A DNA stretch of 39,997 nt. Source: an uncultured Bacteroidales bacterium (GTDB lineage: Bacteria > Bacteroidota > Bacteroidia > Bacteroidales > Marinilabiliaceae). Position 1 is the stretch's first letter, and every line of letters starts with the position of its first letter. The stretch is from NCBI GenBank assembly GCA_934725785.1, contig CAKVCS010000002.1, positions 1-39,997 on the forward strand, read 5' to 3'. Under the pieces are notes generated by a model that saw only the letters and a list, made by a program, of their open reading frames with translations, had not been told where the DNA came from and did not search any database. Positions 26,069 through 34,560 of this stretch are shown here, piece after piece. The position numbers and the translations under genes were made by a program.

Positions 26069-26101
26069 CCGGGGCGGCGTCGTGTTGCGGCGCGGCCCCG
26101 A
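26069..26101 (+). other. GC-rich hairpin downstream of ybeY
   Basis: CGGGGC pairs with GCCCCG, with extra GGCG/CGC pairing inside. There is no T-tract, so termination is possible but not shown. The rest of the 26.06-26.30 kb gap shows nothing else clear. Confidence 0.4.
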
Positions 26102-26299
26102 TGTCGTTATATGAGCTGCGCGTGGCGTGAGATATTTGCCATGTCGCAGTTTTGGTCGTGATGAGCCGTCATATAGGCATTTTGCATTGTTCTTCTCTAT
26201 TCCGACAAAGATTAAGCGGCATTCATCGCCTAAATCGTAAAAGCTTTTCTACTGTTTAGTTTTCCGTCACTCAATAATAAAACTTTCTCCTTAAAATAT

Positions 26300-28174
26300 A
26301 TGCGATTCACGTACGACGTCATTGTGATAGGTGCCGGTCATGCCGGATGCGAGGCTGCAGCCGCAGCCTCCCGACTCGGAGCCGACACCCTCCTCATAAC
26401 TCTCGACTTGACCAAGACCGCCATGATGAGCTGCAACCCCGCGGTCGGAGGTATAGCAAAAGGTCAGATTGTCCGTGAGATTGACGCCCTCGGGGGTATG
26501 ATGGGCAAGGTGACCGACGCCACGTCCATTCAGTTCCGAATGCTCAACATGAGCAAGGGGCCTGCCATGTGGTCTCCGCGTTCGCAGTGCGACAAGACGC
26601 GCTTCTCGCTCGAGTGGAGGAGGCGGCTCGAGGCGTGCGACAAACTTAGCCTGTGGGCAGACTCCGTCACATCTCTCTTGATTGAGGAGGGAGAGGTGAA
26701 AGGTGTGAGGACAAAGCTTGGCGTGGAGTTCTTGGCTAAGGCGGTGGTGTTGACTGCCGGTACTTTCCTCAACGGCCTCATCCACGTCGGCCGAGTGCAC
26801 TATTCCGGTGGCAGGATGGGCGATGAGGCGGCATTCAACCTCTCGGACCAGATAAAGGGTTTGGGAATATCGACGCTGCGCATGAAGACAGGCACACCCG
26901 TAAGGATTGACGGCCGGACGATAGACTTCAGCAAGGTTGAGCGCCAGGACGGAAACCTTGAGGGACACAGGTTCAGCTACTCGCCGCTTGCCAAGAGTCC
27001 TCTCACTCAGATGCCGTGCTACATAACATACACCAATCCAAAGGTGCACAGAATTCTCAAGTCCGGCTTCGACGACTCTCCACTCTACAATGGGACAATC
27101 AAAAGCATCGGGCCGCGCTATTGCCCGAGCATAGAGACCAAGCTCGTAAACTTTGCCGACAAAGACCAGCATCAGCTATTCCTCGAGCCCGAGGGCGTCG
27201 ACACGGTGGAGTATTACCTCAACGGGTTCAGCAGTTCGCTGCCGCTCCATACGCAGATGGACGCCATTGCGCACATCCCTGGCCTTGAGCATGCCCAGAT
27301 TTTGCGCCCTGGCTACGCCATTGAGTATGACTTTTTCGACCCGACTCAGCTTTACCATTCCCTTGAGAGCAAAGTGATACGCTCACTCTTTATGGCAGGC
27401 CAGGTCAATGGCACGACCGGCTATGAGGAGGCAGCAGGCCAAGGGCTGATGGCAGGAATCAACGCCGCCCTTAAGATACAAGGGCGCGAGCCGTTCGTAC
27501 TTATGAGAGACGAGGCTTACATAGGCGTGCTCATTGATGACCTCGTCACGAAGGGGGTCGACGAGCCGTACCGTATGTTCACAAGTCGAGCGGAGTACAG
27601 AATCTTGCTGCGTCAAGACAATGCCGACGACCGCCTCACGCCAAGGGGTAGGGAGATTGGCACAGTCTCGGCCGAGTCGTTTGAGAGGCATCAGAGGAAA
27701 GTGTCACTCAGGGAGCGCATGCTCTCTGTCATTGACGGCAAGCTTCTAAAAATGGACAAGCTGAACCCAATACTCGAAAGACTCGGCACTACGCCAGCTT
27801 CCGAATCTATCAAAGCTTCTCAAGCTCTTGCCCGTCCACAAGTCCACCTGTCCGACCTGATCCCCCTGATACCAGAATTACGCAAGATATCCGACGAGGC
27901 GGGAGACCTCTCAGCTGAAGTCCTTGAGTCCACCGAGATAAACGTCAAATATGGGGGATACATATCAAAGGAGAAGCAGCAAGCAGAAAAGATACTACGC
28001 CACAACAACATACCGCTCCGAGGCCGAATTGACTATAAAAATGTAAAGGCCCTGAGTTTTGAGGCACGTGAGAAATTGACGCGCATAGATCCCGCCACAA
28101 TCGACCAGGCGATGCGAATACCCGGAGTGTCTCCGAGCGATATATCCATACTGCTCGTCCTTCTGGGAAGATAA
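26300..28174 (+). CDS. mnmG: tRNA uridine-5-carboxymethylaminomethyl modification enzyme MnmG (GidA)
   Basis: FAD enzyme that with MnmE installs (carboxymethyl)aminomethyl groups on U34 of certain tRNAs, aiding decoding of purine-ending codons. The 624-residue protein has the dinucleotide fold DVIVIGAGHAGCEAA, the family block MSCNPAVGGIAKGQIVREID, GGRMGDEAAFNLSDQIKGLG, MKTGTPVRIDGRTIDFS and GQVNGTTGYEEAAGQGLMAG, plus the C-terminal helical domain ending in RIPGVSPSDISILLVLLG. Full length. mnmG is origin-linked in many bacteria, in line with the parS sites here; mnmE is not in the window. Confidence 0.97.
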   Translation: MRFTYDVIVIGAGHAGCEAAAAASRLGADTLLITLDLTKTAMMSCNPAVGGIAKGQIVREIDALGGMMGKVTDATSIQFRMLNMSKGPAMWSPRSQCDKTRFSLEWRRRLEACDKLSLWADSVTSLLIEEGEVKGVRTKLGVEFLAKAVVLTAGTFLNGLIHVGRVHYSGGRMGDEAAFNLSDQIKGLGISTLRMKTGTPVRIDGRTIDFSKVERQDGNLEGHRFSYSPLAKSPLTQMPCYITYTNPKVHRILKSGFDDSPLYNGTIKSIGPRYCPSIETKLVNFADKDQHQLFLEPEGVDTVEYYLNGFSSSLPLHTQMDAIAHIPGLEHAQILRPGYAIEYDFFDPTQLYHSLESKVIRSLFMAGQVNGTTGYEEAAGQGLMAGINAALKIQGREPFVLMRDEAYIGVLIDDLVTKGVDEPYRMFTSRAEYRILLRQDNADDRLTPRGREIGTVSAESFERHQRKVSLRERMLSVIDGKLLKMDKLNPILERLGTTPASESIKASQALARPQVHLSDLIPLIPELRKISDEAGDLSAEVLESTEINVKYGGYISKEKQQAEKILRHNNIPLRGRIDYKNVKALSFEAREKLTRIDPATIDQAMRIPGVSPSDISILLVLLGR

Positions 28175-28209
28175 AACCACATAGCCCTTCACGAGACTTC
28201 CGTCAGGAC

Positions 28210-28225
28210 GGTTTCACGTGGAACG
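28210..28225. other. parS site 3 (14 bp core)
   Basis: GGTTTCACGTGGAACG keeps the inner 14 bases of site 2 (GTTTCACGTGGAAC) and differs only at the two outermost positions. It lies between mnmG and ade, 12 kb from site 2. Confidence 0.78.
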
Positions 28226-28324
28226 AATATCTTATATTGCGAAATTATAAATCAGAGCTTCTTGTTTGGTTAATTTGGACGCAATGGACGCTTGCTTAGA
28301 TTACAGATTGAAACTTGATGACAA

Positions 28325-29974
28325 ATGATAAATACAATAAGAGCCAACTACGTTGACATAGTCAAACGCTGTATATATACAGCTGACATTACTTTTGGCA
28401 AGAGAATCTCCGATATCTCGGTCGTAAGCCCAGAGCCTACGAGAGGCCTGCCTTACTGTGTGCCGGGCCTTATCGACTCGCACGTCCACATAGAGAGTTC
28501 CATGCTTACGCCCCAGCGCTTCGCGGCCATGGTCATCCCCCACGGTACTATCGGGGTGGTATGCGACCCTCATGAGATTGCCAACGTCTTGGGCGAGGAG
28601 GGCGTCCGCTATATGATGGACGACGCCGGCAAGTCTCCTCTGCATTTCTATTTCGCGATTCCATCGTGCGTGCCAGCAACACCTTTCGAGACAAACGGGG
28701 CGGACTTTGGCCCGCGCGAGATAAGCAGGCTCATGCCGAGGGCGGTGGCCCTTGCCGAGATGATGAACTACCCGGGATTGCTCGCGAAGGATCCCAAAGT
28801 GATGGCCGAGATGGAGGTGGCGAAAAAGGCTGGTAAACCCGTTGATGGACACATCCCCGGAATAACCGACGAGAGGCTCGCCAGATACGTCAACGCCGGC
28901 GTGTCCACTGACCATGAGAGCTATATGCTCGATGAGGCACTCGCCAAAATCTCGCTCGGTATGAAGATTCTAATAAGGGAGGGCAGCGCGGCCAGAAATC
29001 TCGAGGCTTTGCTGCCCCTTTTCAAGACCAACGTGGCGGACATCATGGCATGCACTGACGACGCGCACCCCGACGACATAATGGCCCGGGGGCATATAGA
29101 CAAGTTTTATAGGAGGGCGCGCAAGGAGGGCGTCGGAGTGTTTGACATTTTCAGCGTACTATCTTCCAACCCGATAAGCCACTATAAGCTCAAAGCCGGC
29201 CGTGTCCAGGTGGGCGACGTGGCCGACTTCGTCCTCATTGGGGACCTTGACCTTTACGATGTGCGCGAGGTGTATATTGAAGGGCGCAGAGTATTTGCCG
29301 ACGGCGGGTTGACTTACTCCCCGTCGCGCTCGGGCAGGATTAACCGTTTTGCCGAAAGGTCATTCACCGATGCCGATTTCACAGTCTTGTCCCCGTCCGA
29401 CAGCCCGAGGTTGCGCGTCATCAGGATTGTGAAGGATCAGCTGGTCACGGAGTGTGACGTGTGGGCGCCGAGAGGGGTGGGGCGAGGCTGCGCGGTAGAC
29501 TCGTCGGCTGCCGAGGATATCATGAAGATCGCCGTTGTCAACAGGTACGACGCCTCAAGCCCGGTTGTCAATGGTTTCATTTCGGGCACGGGTCTCTGCC
29601 GTGGCGCCATGGCTTCGTCCATCGCTCACGATTCGCATAATGTTGTGATAATAGGGTCCGACCCTGCCTCTATGCGCATTGCCGCCGACGCCATATTCAA
29701 GATGAAGGGCGGCATTGTTGTCGTGTCGCCGTCCGGCAGGCTGACCAAGCTGGCTCTCCCGGTGGCAGGCCTCATGACGCCGCGAGACAGCGAGGTCGTG
29801 GCCGACAAATATCAGAGGCTCATAGAGGTCGCTCACCGTGATTGCGGAGTCGGGTTAGCGTCGCCCTTTATGACGATGGCGTTCATGTCATTGCTTGTCA
29901 TACCCAAGCTCAAGATTGGAGACAGAGGATTGTTCGATGTTGACAAATTCGGCTTCGTTGATCTCTTTATATAA
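28325..29974 (+). CDS. ade: Adenine deaminase
   Basis: Amidohydrolase that converts adenine to hypoxanthine and ammonia for purine salvage. The 549-residue protein has the metal-binding GLIDSHVHIESSM, VCDPHEIANVLG, VDGHIPG, and an Asp-bearing ACTDDAHPDDIM motif, with the C-terminal adenine deaminase domain (FISGTGLCRGAMASSIAHDSHN, then MKGGIVVVSPSG). Length is normal. ATG 28325 follows an A/T-rich leader. Located between mnmG and uvrC. Confidence 0.95.
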   Translation: MINTIRANYVDIVKRCIYTADITFGKRISDISVVSPEPTRGLPYCVPGLIDSHVHIESSMLTPQRFAAMVIPHGTIGVVCDPHEIANVLGEEGVRYMMDDAGKSPLHFYFAIPSCVPATPFETNGADFGPREISRLMPRAVALAEMMNYPGLLAKDPKVMAEMEVAKKAGKPVDGHIPGITDERLARYVNAGVSTDHESYMLDEALAKISLGMKILIREGSAARNLEALLPLFKTNVADIMACTDDAHPDDIMARGHIDKFYRRARKEGVGVFDIFSVLSSNPISHYKLKAGRVQVGDVADFVLIGDLDLYDVREVYIEGRRVFADGGLTYSPSRSGRINRFAERSFTDADFTVLSPSDSPRLRVIRIVKDQLVTECDVWAPRGVGRGCAVDSSAAEDIMKIAVVNRYDASSPVVNGFISGTGLCRGAMASSIAHDSHNVVIIGSDPASMRIAADAIFKMKGGIVVVSPSGRLTKLALPVAGLMTPRDSEVVADKYQRLIEVAHRDCGVGLASPFMTMAFMSLLVIPKLKIGDRGLFDVDKFGFVDLFI

Positions 29975-30030
29975 TATTAAATATGCTGTTGACTTATAAT
30001 CATAAATATAGCATATAACATCCATAGCCC

Positions 30031-31893
30031 GTGGCCGATAAGTACACATATGCGTCGGATGCCGAGCGCCTTGCGCATCTCAAGCAACTGGTAAGCGTAT
30101 TGCCGGATGAGCCGGGCGTTTACCAGTATTTCGATAAGACTGGCAAGATAATCTACGTCGGCAAGGCTAAGAACCTCAAGCGCAGGGTGTCGTCTTATTT
30201 CCTCAATAAGAAGCAGACGTGCAAGACCACCGTCCTCGTAAGCAAGATTTGCCACATTCACCACATCGTGGTCAACAACGAGGAGGACGCCCTCCTACTT
30301 GAGAATAACCTAATAAAGAAGCATAAGCCGCAGTATAACATCCTCCTCAAGGACGACAAGACCTACCCGTGGATAGCCGTGCTCAACGAGCCCTTCCCGC
30401 GAGTCATATCGACGCGCCGCCATGTGAGGGACGGAAGCACTTATTTCGGCCCATATCCGAGCGGCACGCAGCTGCGCGACTTGCTCGACATATTCAAGCA
30501 CCTCTATCCTCTGCGCCAATGTGGGCTAAACCTGTCGCCCGAGCGCATAAAGTCAGGCAAATACGCCGTCTGCCTGAAGTATCACCTCAAGCTGTGCGAC
30601 GGCCCTTGCGAGGGCAGGGTGTCCGAGGAGGCCTATGGCGCCTACATCCAGGGCGTGAAGGACATTCTAAGGGGAAATATTTCGCCGGTGCTGCGCCTGC
30701 TCAGGGGACGGATGAACGAGGCTGCGGAGAATTTGGAGTTCGAGCTGGCCGAGGAGATGAGGCGAAAGATAGAGCGTCTGGCCAATTACCAGAGCCGCTC
30801 GCTCGTGGCGGGCAATGGCATCATTAACTGCGATGTCTTCAGCCTCGCCCGCGATGACGATAAGGGTGAGAGCTACGTAAACTTCATGCGCGTGAAGGAG
30901 AGCCAGATCCTGTCGTCGTATACGATGACCTTCCGGCGCAAGCTCGATGAGGAGGATGCCGAGATTCTCTCGTTCGGCATCCAGAGCGTGAGGGAGACGA
31001 GCGGGATCCTGCAGCGCGAGATTGTCGTCCCCATATTGCCCGACACCGGGTTCTCAGGCATTTCGTTCGTCATTCCGCAGTCGGGCGATAAAAGGCGTCT
31101 GCTGGACCTGTCGGAGAAGAACGCGAGGCTCTTCAAGCTCGAGCTCCTCAAGCAGGAGGCCAACAGGAGCAGGGCGACGCGTGAGGACAAGCTTATGATC
31201 CAGATTAAGGAGCTGCTAAGTCTCCACACCATGCCGAGGCACATGGAGTGCTTCGACAACTCTAATATCCAAGGCACTAATGCCGTGGCGGCGTGCGTCG
31301 TCTACAGGGACGCCAAGCCGTGCAGGAAGGACTACAGGCTTTTCAACATAAAGACAGTTGAGGGGCCGGACGACTATGCGTCCATGTACGAGGTGGTCTA
31401 TCGCCGATATTCCCGCTTGAAGGAGGAGGGGCGCCCTATGCCCGACCTCGTGGTGGCCGACGGCGGGGTGGGGCAGATGGAAGTTATACGTGAGGCGACA
31501 GAGTCTCTCGGCCTTTCCCTTAACATCATAGGCCTCGCCAAGGACTCTCATCACCGGACGAGCCAAATCTTAGTTGGTTTCCCGCCCAAGGTGGTCGGCA
31601 TTGGCAAGAGTGACGCCGTGTTCCGTTTTTTTACACGTATGCAAGACGAGGTTCACCGCGTGGCGATAACATTCCACCGTAATAAGCGCAGCAAGTCGAT
31701 GGTCTCATCGGAGCTTGACGAGGTGCACGGCGTTGGCCCTAAGACCAAGGAGGAACTCTTCAAGGCGTTCGGTGGCATAGAGTCAATTCGTCTGGCGTCT
31801 CTTGATGATTTGTCGAAAACGATAGGTAAAAGTAAGGGATTGTTAGTTTATGGCCATTTTCATCCCGATGAATCTTCTGAATTGAAAGATTAG
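30031..31893 (+). CDS. uvrC: UvrABC excinuclease subunit C
   Basis: UvrC makes the dual incisions on either side of a DNA lesion in nucleotide excision repair. In 620 residues it has an N-terminal GIY-YIG nuclease (PGVYQYFDKTGKIIYVGKAKNLKRRV read from residue ~28), the Cys-bearing CLKYHLKLCDGPCEG motif, a UVR helix (LEFELAEEMRRKIERL) for UvrB contact, the RNase H-like domain (MECFDNSNIQG, VVADGGVGQM) and C-terminal helix-hairpin-helix (VHGVGPKTKEELFKAFGG). It starts at GTG 30031; no ATG is available. Confidence 0.97.
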   Translation: MADKYTYASDAERLAHLKQLVSVLPDEPGVYQYFDKTGKIIYVGKAKNLKRRVSSYFLNKKQTCKTTVLVSKICHIHHIVVNNEEDALLLENNLIKKHKPQYNILLKDDKTYPWIAVLNEPFPRVISTRRHVRDGSTYFGPYPSGTQLRDLLDIFKHLYPLRQCGLNLSPERIKSGKYAVCLKYHLKLCDGPCEGRVSEEAYGAYIQGVKDILRGNISPVLRLLRGRMNEAAENLEFELAEEMRRKIERLANYQSRSLVAGNGIINCDVFSLARDDDKGESYVNFMRVKESQILSSYTMTFRRKLDEEDAEILSFGIQSVRETSGILQREIVVPILPDTGFSGISFVIPQSGDKRRLLDLSEKNARLFKLELLKQEANRSRATREDKLMIQIKELLSLHTMPRHMECFDNSNIQGTNAVAACVVYRDAKPCRKDYRLFNIKTVEGPDDYASMYEVVYRRYSRLKEEGRPMPDLVVADGGVGQMEVIREATESLGLSLNIIGLAKDSHHRTSQILVGFPPKVVGIGKSDAVFRFFTRMQDEVHRVAITFHRNKRSKSMVSSELDEVHGVGPKTKEELFKAFGGIESIRLASLDDLSKTIGKSKGLLVYGHFHPDESSELKD

Positions 31894-32294
31894 CCTAATG
31901 TTCCACAAGGAACAGCCCGCACTTGAGTGCGTGCGGAAACGGTAATTTTTCAGAGGCGGCGTCTGCTTCCTCAGTGTCTTACGGAATACTGACATGCCCC
32001 GACGGCTGCGAGATTTTCTCGGCGAGTTGAATAGCCTGACAGGTAAGCCCGCACGCAAAGTCATGGTCAGCTGATAAGCTCCGCCTAATCGTGTTGCGCA
32101 CGGGTCGCTTTTTAGGTAGTGATGTCCTATGATTGGAATGCCGGTTGTGGACCGCTGTTTATTTGGATAAGAACTGAGTTGACGGCTGTGCGTATTCTCA
32201 ACATATTAGCATAACTTTGTGGAGCGGACGGACGGCGCACCCTCATGTGTTAAGCAGCCCCGCCATTCTGCAGTGGTAAAGAAACAAGACCAAA
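31894..32294 (+). other. uvrC-fhs intergenic region with parS-like palindrome
   Basis: Gene-free 401 nt. It opens with a palindrome at 31899-31914 (TGTTCCACAAGGAACA) that keeps both outer halves of parS but replaces the central GT by AA, so it is at best a degenerate site. A CCGCAC/GTGCGG hairpin at about 31918-31938 may terminate uvrC. Near the right end is TAACTTTG (32212-32219), a TAnnTTTG promoter element for fhs without a clear -33 partner. Confidence 0.5.
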
Positions 32295-33968
32295 ATGACC
32301 GATATAGAAATTGCTGACGCGGCAGAGAAACTGCCTATTAAAGACATTGCCGCCAAACTTGGCGTGCCTGAAGACGTGATTGAGCCATACGGCAGGCTCA
32401 AGGCCAAGCTCCCCCTCTCGCTCATTGACGAGGAGAGGGCGGCAAAGTCGAAACTTGTGCTGGTTACCGCCATCACGCCCACCCCGGCGGGCGAAGGCAA
32501 GACGACGGTCTCCATAGGCCTCGCCGACGGGCTGAGCCGCATAGGCAAGAAGACGTGCGTGGTGCTCAGGGAGCCGTCGCTCGGCCCCGTGTTCGGCATA
32601 AAGGGCGGGGCTGCCGGCGGCGGCTACAGTCAGGTGGTGCCGATGGAGGATATCAACCTCAACTTCACTGGCGACTTCAATGCCATCGAGAAGGCTCACA
32701 ACCTCCTTGCCGCCATGATTGATAACTCCATCCATTTCGGGCCGAGAAGCTCTGTACAGATTGACCCGCGCACCGTGACGTGGAAGAGGGTCATGGACAT
32801 GAACGACCGCGCCCTGCGCCGAATTGTGATCGGGCTCGGAGGCAAGTCGCAAGGTGTGCCGCGCGAGACGGGCTTCGACATAACGGCCGCCAGCGAGATT
32901 ATGGCCATTCTCTGCCTCTCTAAAAATCTTAAGGATTTGCAAAAGCGGCTCGGTGACATATACGTCGGGCGCACATATCTCGGATCCCCGGTCCACGCCC
33001 GCGACCTCAAGGCCGAGGGGGCTATGACAGCCCTGCTAAAGGAGGCTATGATGCCCAACCTCGTCCAGACCCTCGCGCACACGCCCGCCATAGTTCACGG
33101 TGGGCCTTTCGCCAACATCGCGCAGGGGACCAACACCCTCGTCGCCACCAAGATGGGCCTCTCCTTTGCCGACTATGTGGTCACCGAGGCGGGTTTCGGA
33201 TCTGACCTTGGCGCGGAGAAGTTCCTCGACATAAAGTGCCAGGCGGGTGGACTCCGCCCGTCGGCAATTGTGGTTGTCGCCACTGTCCGCGCCCTCAAGA
33301 TGCACGGCGGCGTGAAGAAGGAGAATCTTGCCGCCGAGGATGTCGAGGCCGTAAGGGCGGGTCTGCACAATCTGGAGCGCCATGTGAAGAATATGCTGGG
33401 CTACGGCGTCAGGGTCGTGGTCGCCATTAACCAGTTCGCCACGGACACCCATGCAGAGCACGAAGCCGTCGCCGCCGCATGTCAGGAGTGGGGCGTGAGG
33501 GCCGTGGTGGCCAACGTATGGGGCGAGGGCGGCCAAGGCGCCGAGGCTCTGGCCAGCGCCGTGGCCGACGAGGCCGAGAGCGGCAAGAGCTGCTTCAAGC
33601 CCCTGTACTCGTGGGCCGAGTCGCTCGAGGAGAAGATAAACAAGATTGCCAAGTGCATCTATGGCGCCGAGGACGTGGAGTTCGCTCCCAAGGCGTTGAA
33701 AGACCTTGCCGAGGCCCACGAGATTGGTCTTGATGAGGCCGCCGTCTGCATCGCCAAGACGCAATACTCGTTCACCGACGACCCTAAGCAGGTGGCGGGC
33801 GAGCCGGGCAGGTTTACGCTCCATGTGCGCGCCGTCGAGCTGGCGGCCGGGGCGCGATTCATCATACCGCTGACAGGCGAGATGATGAGGATGCCAGGCC
33901 TCCCGCTACATCCCGCCGCTGAGGGTATGACGGTCGACGAGGACGGCCATATAAGCGGTCTAAGCTGA
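32295..33968 (+). CDS. fhs: Formate--tetrahydrofolate ligase
   Basis: Formyl-THF synthetase: ATP plus formate plus tetrahydrofolate gives 10-formyl-THF for purine and one-carbon metabolism. The 557-residue protein has the P-loop TPTPAGEGKTTVSIGL, the family stretch REPSLGPVFGIKGGAAGGGYSQVVPMEDIN, HGGPFANIAQGTNT, the VTEAGFGSDLGAEKF block and the C-terminal TGEMMRMPGLPLHPAAEG. Full length; single-gene unit ending at a terminator. Confidence 0.97.
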   Translation: MTDIEIADAAEKLPIKDIAAKLGVPEDVIEPYGRLKAKLPLSLIDEERAAKSKLVLVTAITPTPAGEGKTTVSIGLADGLSRIGKKTCVVLREPSLGPVFGIKGGAAGGGYSQVVPMEDINLNFTGDFNAIEKAHNLLAAMIDNSIHFGPRSSVQIDPRTVTWKRVMDMNDRALRRIVIGLGGKSQGVPRETGFDITAASEIMAILCLSKNLKDLQKRLGDIYVGRTYLGSPVHARDLKAEGAMTALLKEAMMPNLVQTLAHTPAIVHGGPFANIAQGTNTLVATKMGLSFADYVVTEAGFGSDLGAEKFLDIKCQAGGLRPSAIVVVATVRALKMHGGVKKENLAAEDVEAVRAGLHNLERHVKNMLGYGVRVVVAINQFATDTHAEHEAVAAACQEWGVRAVVANVWGEGGQGAEALASAVADEAESGKSCFKPLYSWAESLEEKINKIAKCIYGAEDVEFAPKALKDLAEAHEIGLDEAAVCIAKTQYSFTDDPKQVAGEPGRFTLHVRAVELAAGARFIIPLTGEMMRMPGLPLHPAAEGMTVDEDGHISGLS

Positions 33969-33992
33969 GGCTGAGGAAGAATAATCAAGCTG

Positions 33993-34034
33993 CACCCGGA
34001 GGCTCGGAAAACGAGGCTTCCGGGCGCGTTTTTT
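33993..34034 (+). terminator. Rho-independent terminator of fhs
   Basis: CCCGGA...GGCTCG pairs with CGAGGC...TCCGGG with a small bulge and GAAAA loop, followed by CGCGTTTTTT. Confidence 0.8.
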
Positions 34035-34123
34035 GTGTGGTTATATGATTGGCGAGCCGACGCCCGTTGTCCGCAACTTGCCGTTCCGGCGGTTTGTTGC
34101 AGAGGTGAATTTTGGGCGGCGGA

Positions 34124-34154
34124 TTAACATATTTGCGGGAAAAGTATATGTTTG
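34124..34154 (+). promoter_or_regulatory. Probable promoter of the RiPP locus
   Basis: TATGTTTG at 34147-34154 is a perfect TAnnTTTG; 20 nt upstream is TTA (34124-34126) in place of TTG. Transcription would start near 34161, giving a 5' leader of about 260 nt before the small peptide gene. Confidence 0.55.
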
Positions 34155-34160
34155 CGGAGC

Positions 34161-34420
34161 GGATAGGGCAAGGCTCTTTCCGTGACATACATAGAAGCGT
34201 TATGCTCGTCTTGTAATTTGGAAACCTAGGAAATTTTCAAAATTGCGTACAAGGATTCGCATAGCGGTTCTCACGCTATACGCGTGGGACTGCTGTTCCA
34301 TACCTGTACTCAAGGTTTTCCTAGGACCTCCAAATTACACGTGGGCGCACAGTTCCACGTTTCTTTTTTTTTGTAACGTCTCACTTGGGGGCTGGGTGAG
34401 GCACAAGGAGGTCCTAGGAT
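34161..34420 (+). promoter_or_regulatory. Candidate RNA switch in the leader of the Cys-rich peptide gene
   Basis: Three complementary arms are seen. Arm 1 (34213-34233) and arm 2 (34316-34338) are inverted copies sharing GTAATTTGGA and CCTAGGAAA, differing by a 2/3-nt internal bulge. Arm 3 (34407-34419, GGAGGTCCTAGGA) is a perfect 13-bp complement of arm 2 positions 34319-34331 and contains the core of the Shine-Dalgarno of the peptide gene. Arm 2 can therefore pair with arm 1 (ribosome site free) or arm 3 (site masked). A local ATAGCG/CGCTAT hairpin lies at 34261-34279 and a terminator-like hairpin at 34339-34373. A tiny frame MLVL at 34202-34216 ends within arm 1. Switching is inferred; pairing is visible. 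Confidence 0.55.
34339..34373 (+). terminator. Terminator-like hairpin inside the leader (possible attenuator)
   Basis: ACGTGG (34339-34344) pairs with CCACGT (34355-34360) across a 10-nt loop, followed by TTC and ten T residues before G34373. It stands directly after arm 2 and before the peptide gene, where termination would block both downstream genes. Confidence 0.6.
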
Positions 34421-34552
34421 ATGGATATTTCTTATGAGGTGAAAAAGCACGAAGAGCAGCAAGGTAGCGTTGGTTACGGGTGTTTCACTCAGTGCAATGT
34501 TAACACGAACTACGGTGAGGCTACGTGGTGCTGCACGAGGCAGGCTTCGTAG
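34421..34552 (+). CDS. Candidate RiPP precursor peptide, 43 aa, four cysteines
   Basis: Reads MDISYEVKKHEEQQGSV, then GYGCFTQCNVNTNYGEATW and CCTRQAS. A charged, Cys-free N-terminal half (leader-like) is followed by a core-like half rich in Cys, Tyr, Thr, Asn and Gly with Cys at positions 21, 25, 37 and 38 (CxxxC, then CC) and Trp36 beside the pair. A consensus Shine-Dalgarno AAGGAGGT (34405-34412) lies 8 nt before the ATG, rare in this phylum, and supports translation. It sits 61 nt upstream of a radical SAM/SPASM enzyme with an RRE-like N-terminus, the typical setting of a radical-SAM-modified peptide substrate. There is no signal peptide, and no obvious double-Gly cleavage site. The precise family is not recognised. 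Confidence 0.72.
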   Translation: MDISYEVKKHEEQQGSVGYGCFTQCNVNTNYGEATWCCTRQAS

Positions 34553-34560
34553 AATTTTAG

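Noticed and set aside
34161..34338. Known riboswitch class in the RiPP leader
   Set aside because: I looked for obvious conserved cores such as the cobalamin B12 box and SAM-type motifs and found none; left as unassigned.
34346..34361. Partial parS likeness (AGTTCCACGT) in the leader hairpin
   Set aside because: Only the left half matches; the right half is a T-run of the terminator-like element.
34243..34437. 64-codon frame over the leader of the RiPP locus
   Set aside because: It starts at TTG, crosses the complementary arms and the poly-T hairpin, overlaps the better-supported 43-aa gene and has no RBS.
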